Shown here piece by piece: positions 60,041 through 64,000 of a stretch of DNA of 64,000 nt (the stretch's first letter is position 1; the number at the start of each line of letters is the position of its first letter). The position numbers and the translations under genes are program-made. The DNA is from Levilactobacillus acidifarinae DSM 19394 = JCM 15949 (GTDB lineage Bacteria > Bacillota > Bacilli > Lactobacillales > Lactobacillaceae), in NCBI RefSeq assembly GCF_001434835.1, contig NZ_AZDV01000028.1, positions 380,237 to 444,236 of the forward strand, given 5' to 3'. The notes below the pieces were generated by a model. It saw only the letters and a program-made list of their open reading frames with translations. It was not told where the DNA came from and ran no database searches.

Positions 60041-61621
60041 TTATTTTGCGCTAACGGGGTCTTTGTCGCTGGCCACGTTGGCGTCTAACTTGGCGAGCTT
60101 AGTGAGACCGTGCATGTCTCCGACTAAGTCCTGGTACAGCTTCCGGTACATCGTGTAGTACTGGTTGTAAACGGCGTGGCGCTTGGCGTCAGGTTCGACT
60201 GGGTCGCCGAGGACCTGCCACTTTTGAACGTCATCGACATCCAAGATGCCCGTACCAATTCCGGCTAACATCACGTCACCCAGGTTGGCTTCGGCGTCTT
60301 CGATTGGTGTCCGTACGGCGTAACCCGTGACGTCAGCAAACATTTGAACCCAGTCTTTAGAGTTCGTGACCCCACCGGCGATGATGATGTAATCGCCGAG
60401 GTCGCGACCCGTACTTTCGATACTGTGTCGTAGTGCGTAGCAGACGGCTTCCTGGAACGCGTGGTAGATGTGGGCCTTAGTGTGAACCAGTGACAGCCCG
60501 AAGATCAAGCCCTTAGCGTCGGAGTTCCAGATTGGGGCCCGTTCACCCATGAAGTAAGGTAAGACCACTAAGCCTTCACTACCAGGACCGATGTTTAACT
60601 TCTTGGCTTCCTTGTTCAACGCCACGTAGGCGTTATCGCCACCGGCCTTTTGCGCCGCCACTTCTTCTTGGGCAAACGTGTCGCGGAACCACTTGGTGAT
60701 GGCGCCGGCCGTTGCGGACCCGGAGAAGTTGTAGACTAAGTTTTCAGACTTGTACGGGTACGGCCAAACGATCAGGCCCTGACCCTTAATCGGCTTTTCA
60801 CTCACTAAGGCGGCGTTCATGGATTGACCAATGGCGGCCACGTATTTGCCGGGCTTGAAGACACCCATGCCGACGTTAGCGGCGCCGACGTCGACCCCAC
60901 CGGAGATCACCGGTGTTCCGGCCAATAAGCCTAATTCCTTAGCGGCGTCGGCGGTCAATCCACCGACAATGGTCGTAGAATCCACGATTGGCATTGGCAT
61001 CATGCTTTCGGGAACCCCCATGGCATCGAGCATTTCCTTAGACCAGGTGTTGGTGTTAACGTCGTAGAACCCACCCAGGTTACCGGCAGCGGTGTGGTCA
61101 ATGGCCACTTTGCCAGTCAACTCGTAAATCGCGTAATTGGAAGGCGGCAAGAACATCCGCGTCTTCTTCCAGTTTTCGGGTTCGTGGTTCTTGATCCAAA
61201 GAATCTTGGTGTACCCGTAGTAAGGATCCACCACGTCGTTCCCGGTGATTTCGGTCAACCGGTCGCCGTCGATGTGTTCCTTGACCCAGGCAACTTCGTC
61301 TTCCGCCCGACGGTCCATCCAGATTAAGCACGGCCGGACTGGCTTCATGTGCTCGTCAACGGGAATCCCAGAACCCCCGTACAGACCACTAATGCCGACC
61401 CCTTTAATATCGTGAGGATCAACCCCCGCTTTTTCGACCGTCTTTTGGATGGACTTCTTCAAGCCATCGACCCAGACGCTAGGCCATTGTTCCGCCCAAA
61501 GTGGCTTAGGTGTCAACACGTCGTATTCTTCCAAGTCTTGCGCGATCAAGTGACCTTCCGTATCCATCAAGATACTCTTAGTCCCTGACGTCCCAATATC
61601 TGTTCCAATTAAATATTTCAT
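60041..61621 (-). CDS. FGGY-family carbohydrate kinase (xylulokinase-like)
   Basis: A 526-residue sugar kinase. YLIGTDIGTSGTKSILMD (3-20) is the first phosphate loop; WAEQWPSVWVDGL, ISGLYGGSGIPVDEH and LIWMDRRAEDEV the substrate region; GQSMNAALV and VLPYFMGERAPIWNSDAKG the FGGY signature area; IIAGGVTNSKDW the second ATP-binding loop. Xylulose, ribulose or gluconate are possible substrates; beside a pentitol-type SDR, D-xylulose is favoured. It follows the SDR by 158 bp on one transcript. GAAGGG serves as ribosome site. Confidence 0.9.
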   Translation of the reverse strand: MKYLIGTDIGTSGTKSILMDTEGHLIAQDLEEYDVLTPKPLWAEQWPSVWVDGLKKSIQKTVEKAGVDPHDIKGVGISGLYGGSGIPVDEHMKPVRPCLIWMDRRAEDEVAWVKEHIDGDRLTEITGNDVVDPYYGYTKILWIKNHEPENWKKTRMFLPPSNYAIYELTGKVAIDHTAAGNLGGFYDVNTNTWSKEMLDAMGVPESMMPMPIVDSTTIVGGLTADAAKELGLLAGTPVISGGVDVGAANVGMGVFKPGKYVAAIGQSMNAALVSEKPIKGQGLIVWPYPYKSENLVYNFSGSATAGAITKWFRDTFAQEEVAAQKAGGDNAYVALNKEAKKLNIGPGSEGLVVLPYFMGERAPIWNSDAKGLIFGLSLVHTKAHIYHAFQEAVCYALRHSIESTGRDLGDYIIIAGGVTNSKDWVQMFADVTGYAVRTPIEDAEANLGDVMLAGIGTGILDVDDVQKWQVLGDPVEPDAKRHAVYNQYYTMYRKLYQDLVGDMHGLTKLAKLDANVASDKDPVSAK

Positions 61622-61779
61622 GAGTAACCCTTCCTTCGGCAGTGCCGTTTTTCAAAGCTATAGGTGTGTGTAGCTTTCACCCGAATCAATCAAATTGATC
61701 AATCCATCACACACCTGGAGAAACGCAAAGGTGACGATAGTCGCATGATCGTCACCTTCAGTTCGTTAACGTGGACGCT
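61622..61779 (-). other. Structured SDR-kinase intercistronic region
   Basis: On the minus strand AAGGTGACGAT pairs perfectly with ATCGTCACCTT (61728-61758) right after the SDR stop, but only a broken T-tract follows (TTTGCGTTT). Then AGGTGTGTG and CACACACCT pair across about 55 nt, and AAAGCTA with TAGCTTT (61655-61678) competes for the same region. It could be a partial terminator or RNA-stability element that sets kinase levels below dehydrogenase levels. Confidence 0.5.
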
Positions 61780-62556
61780 TTACCAAGCGGTGAAGGCCCC
61801 GTCAACCAAGTAGTCGTCACCGGTACTGAATGAACTCGTGTCACCAGCCAAGTAAACGGCCATTCCTTGTAATTCGTCTGGACGACCTAAGCGGCCAAGT
61901 GGTGCCCAATCGTTCCAGGTCTTGATCAATGGCTTCAAGTCAGGTGAGCTCAAGGTCAAGTCCGTGCCCATGTAACCTGGGGAGATGGTGTTGACCCGGA
62001 CACCCTTCTTCGCCCATTCGATTGCTAAGGACTTGGATAATTGGATAACCCCGTTCTTAGTGGCGTTGTACGAGCATTGTGGCTGTGGCCGGTTAACGAT
62101 GTGAGCGGACATGGAAGCGGTGTTCACGATGGAACCGCCACCATTCTTTAGCATGTAACGACCAGCAGCTTGCGAGCAGAGGAAGACGGAGTTCAAGTTC
62201 AAGTTGACGACCTTCAACCAGTCCTTGTAGGACATGTCTTCGGCGGGGATGTTTAAGCACATACCCGCGTTATTGAAGGCAGCGTCTAACCCACCCAATT
62301 CCTTAACAACCGTTTCGACCATCTTTTGAACTTGGTCGGGATCAGTAACGTCGGTTGGGACGGCGATCACCTTTTGACCCGTGGCGTCCGCGATTTCCTT
62401 TGCGGTTGCTTGTGACTTGTCAGCGTTGATGTCAACGATGGCGATATCGGCACCGGCTTCAGCTAAACCAGTGGCCATGGACTTACCTAAACCTTGTGCC
62501 CCACCGGTAACGTAAATCTTCTTACCTTTGAGTGACATTCTGTCAAGAATACCCAT
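61780..62556 (-). CDS. SDR-family dehydrogenase, pentitol/hexitol type
   Basis: A 258-residue short-chain dehydrogenase. TGGAQGLG (17-24) is the cofactor loop, with D42 (IVDIN) favouring NAD; NNAG 95-98; catalytic S150, Y163 and K167 (CSYNATKNG). The segments NRPQPQCSYNATKNGVIQLS and SPGYMGTDLTL recall fungal D-arabinitol 2-dehydrogenases and mannitol dehydrogenases, so oxidation of a pentitol to D-xylulose or D-ribulose is a reasonable reading. AGGAGG lies upstream of the ATG. First gene of the minus-strand operon, controlled from the ROK intergenic region. Confidence 0.88.
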   Translation of the reverse strand: MGILDRMSLKGKKIYVTGGAQGLGKSMATGLAEAGADIAIVDINADKSQATAKEIADATGQKVIAVPTDVTDPDQVQKMVETVVKELGGLDAAFNNAGMCLNIPAEDMSYKDWLKVVNLNLNSVFLCSQAAGRYMLKNGGGSIVNTASMSAHIVNRPQPQCSYNATKNGVIQLSKSLAIEWAKKGVRVNTISPGYMGTDLTLSSPDLKPLIKTWNDWAPLGRLGRPDELQGMAVYLAGDTSSFSTGDDYLVDGAFTAW

Positions 62557-62628
62557 TGTAGTTGCCTCCTAAGTAATTTGTTAACTAATTTTAAGTGTCA
62601 TTAAAGCGCGTTTAGCAAAAGATTAAGT

Positions 62629-62759
62629 AGTTTTGTAAAATCGCTTTCCTTAATGCTCCTTAATCATATATCCAGATGTAACCGCTGTCAAGAGTTTTAG
62701 AAAACTATTTTATAAAACAAGTCTTCAGTTTTACAAAACGAGTTGAGATTAGGTATAAT
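62629..62759. promoter_or_regulatory. Divergent promoters with four GTTTTANAAAAC-type operators
   Basis: Near-palindromes lie at 62629-62640 (AGTTTTGTAAAA), 62693-62706 (AGTTTTAGAAAACT, perfect arms), 62708-62717 (TTTTATAAAA) and 62727-62740 (AGTTTTACAAAACG). The minus-strand promoter is TTGACA (62686-62691), 17 bp, TATGAT (62663-62668). The plus-strand promoter is TTTACA (62730-62735), 18 bp, TATAAT (62754-62759). One operator lies directly upstream of the minus -35, one downstream of its start, and one over the plus -35, as expected for autoregulation by the ROK repressor. Confidence 0.78.
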
Positions 62760-62780
62760 GACGGTATTGGAGGCGCAAAC

Positions 62781-63887
62781 ATGGCAAACGAGATTACCAA
62801 TAATTATTCGCGAGTTTTTCAACTTATTTACAATCAAGATAAAATTTCCAAGCAAGAAATTGCCATTCAATTAAACCTCAGTCTCCCAACGGTGACCCAT
62901 AACCTGAAACTTCTCATGAACAACGACCTCATCCGTAATGATGGGAAATTTAAATCTCAAGTGGGACGGCGGGCCGTCGCCTACTCGGTTTACGCCCGCA
63001 AACGCGTCTGTTTAGGCCTTGAGATGTTCAAAAATTACGTAACCATCACCGCAATCGATTTAAAGGGAACCGAGATTGCGTCCGACAAACTGCTGTTGGA
63101 CTACTCGAATGACGATAACTATTTTCAGCAATTAGCGACTTGGATCAAGAGTTTTGCGACCGACTGTGGCCTCGTTGATGACCAAGTCATCGGTCTAGGC
63201 GTCGGCATTCAAGGTCTAATCTCCTACGATCGAACCACCGTTTTGTACGGTAAGATTTTGGATTGTACGGGCCTAAAGACCGCCCGGTTTGAACAGTTTC
63301 TTCCCTATAAGGTATCGTTTTTCCACGATGCCGACTGTGTCGCCTACGCGGAACACGATAAGTCCGACGACCATAAGGACACCATCTACTTATCCATCGG
63401 TGAGCATTTGGGGACGGCCATCATGATTAACGATCGCATCTATTCCGGTGAACAAGGCCGTAGCGGCACCATGGAGCACGTCACCTTCGTCGCCAACAGC
63501 GACCGTCTATGCTACTGCGGACGTCACGGCTGCGTGGAAACTTACGTGTCAATCAGTTCGCTACTCCACGACGATGAGAATTTAAACAACTTCATGGCCA
63601 GTCTGGCGCAAAATAAGGCTAACCGGGCGCGCTGGGAAACCTACCTGGACTACCTAGCCGAAGCCATCAATAATTTCCACATGTTTCTGGACAACCGCAT
63701 TGTGATCGCCGGTGAATTATTGCAATTTATCAACGACCAAACTTTGGCCCAGCTTAAAGAACAAATTGCGAACTTAACGGCCTTTCCAGAGGATCGACCG
63801 TACTTACGCCTCGGGTCCGTCCTAAACCACCCCGTCGCTACGGGCGCCGCAATTCCGTTAATGGAACAATTTATTGAAAGTATTTAA
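62781..63887 (+). CDS. ROK-family transcriptional repressor (XylR/NagC-like)
   Basis: A 368-residue regulator. The N-terminal winged helix is clear: QDKISKQEIAIQLNLSLPTV, then THNLKLLMNNDLIRNDGKFK. The sugar-kinase-like domain follows, with ROK zinc motif C244-x-C246-G-x-x-G-C251-x-E253 (CYCGRHGCVE), a zinc His (MEH, 233) and SIGEHLGTAIMINDRIYSGE. It should bind a sugar or polyol derivative and control the divergent SDR-kinase operon and itself through the operators in the 224-bp gap. GGAGG precedes the ATG. Confidence 0.93.
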   Translation: MANEITNNYSRVFQLIYNQDKISKQEIAIQLNLSLPTVTHNLKLLMNNDLIRNDGKFKSQVGRRAVAYSVYARKRVCLGLEMFKNYVTITAIDLKGTEIASDKLLLDYSNDDNYFQQLATWIKSFATDCGLVDDQVIGLGVGIQGLISYDRTTVLYGKILDCTGLKTARFEQFLPYKVSFFHDADCVAYAEHDKSDDHKDTIYLSIGEHLGTAIMINDRIYSGEQGRSGTMEHVTFVANSDRLCYCGRHGCVETYVSISSLLHDDENLNNFMASLAQNKANRARWETYLDYLAEAINNFHMFLDNRIVIAGELLQFINDQTLAQLKEQIANLTAFPEDRPYLRLGSVLNHPVATGAAIPLMEQFIESI

Positions 63888-63892
63888 CTTAG

Positions 63893-63925
63893 AACGGGTG
63901 TTGTTTCACTAAAACGCCCGTTTTT
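63893..63925 (+). terminator. Terminator of the ROK gene
   Basis: AACGGGTGT pairs with ACGCCCGTT (one G-U), then TTTT. Confidence 0.85.
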
Positions 63926-63947
63926 CTTCAGCTAAAAATAGCAAAAA

Positions 63948-64000
63948 AAGAGTTCGGGACATAACTCGAGTTCTATAGAAAAACAGGAAGGAAATTCTCG
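63948..64000. repeat. Start of an intergenic element cut by the window edge
   Basis: GAGTTCGGGACATAACTCGAG contains GAGTT...AACTC arms around CGGGACAT (written here in two parts: GAGTTCGGGACAT and AACTCGAG). Short elements with this core are familiar from lactobacillar intergenic regions, but only one partial copy is present, so this is tentative. Confidence 0.3.

Noticed and set aside
62634..62648. cre-like site before the SDR gene
   Set aside because: Only about 12 of 14 positions fit and it lies inside one of the ROK operator repeats, which explains the pattern better.
1..64000. CRISPR arrays, insertion sequences, rRNA genes, replication origin
   Set aside because: No regularly spaced repeats, transposase motifs, rRNA segments or DnaA-box clusters were seen.

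Overview
This 64 kb window looks like chromosomal DNA of a Lactobacillaceae bacterium. The gene set points there: RNase HI with a viroplasmin domain, MutY without its iron-sulfur cysteines, a choloylglycine hydrolase, Met and Ser T-boxes, GPH-type sugar transport and split serine dehydratase. By eye about half the bases are G or C and third codon positions are GC-rich, which fits a high-GC heterofermenter such as the Levilactobacillus group. The species is an inference. I see no prophage, complete insertion sequence, rRNA operon, CRISPR array or replication origin.

Layout. 1-6.3 kb: VOC protein (partial), RNase HI, cytosine deaminase, a pyridoxal/HMP-type kinase behind a striking palindrome, an NAD(P)H oxidoreductase, and several small membrane proteins. 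6.35-11.6 kb: tRNA-Arg(TCT) with a consensus promoter, TetR divergent from a P1B ATPase, an amidohydrolase and a cold-shock protein. 11.6-17.9 kb: MutY operon, an orphan OppA lipoprotein, and a lipoate ligase divergent from an orphan GcvH-like protein. 18-23 kb: small acidic protein, PAP2 phosphatase, OmpR-type two-component system, histidine phosphatase and DMT transporter. 23.2-26.3 kb: metQ-metN-metI behind a methionine T-box. 26.4-33.2 kb: degenerate Tag paralogue, a second orphan OppA behind a cysteine-codon-rich leader peptide and terminator, GH3 beta-glucosidase, GNAT and choloylglycine hydrolase. 33.3-38.2 kb: tag-sbcD-sbcC repair operon. 38.4-43.7 kb: secreted metalloprotease, GH25 lysozyme, GH8 enzyme with a GPP34-like partner, LuxR-type regulator and a SufT-like protein. 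43.8-50.4 kb: AT-richer patch, then an EIIC-like permease with sdaAB-sdaAA and a YheO-type regulator, and serS with a serine T-box. 50.8-54.2 kb: thioredoxin (WCPPC), two FMN reductases and a cytosolic ApbE. 54.4-57.3 kb: SPC-type metal ATPase with an ArsR/CzrA-like sensor. 57.5-63.9 kb: probable pentitol cluster (GPH symporter, FGGY kinase, SDR dehydrogenase, ROK repressor).

The two most interesting points are these. (1) A 34-codon ORF with five Cys codons within 11 codons, followed by a strong terminator, precedes an oppA-like gene, which suggests cysteine-responsive attenuation. (2) An FMN-reductase/PAS protein ends in three flavinylation-like motifs and is encoded beside an ApbE flavin transferase lacking a signal peptide, which suggests cytoplasmic covalent FMN attachment. 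A pair of ~140 bp foldback repeats sits beside the two orphan oppA genes.

Starts were re-chosen from ribosome binding sites wherever the longest open frame overran them. All functional calls rest on motifs read by eye, without database searches.
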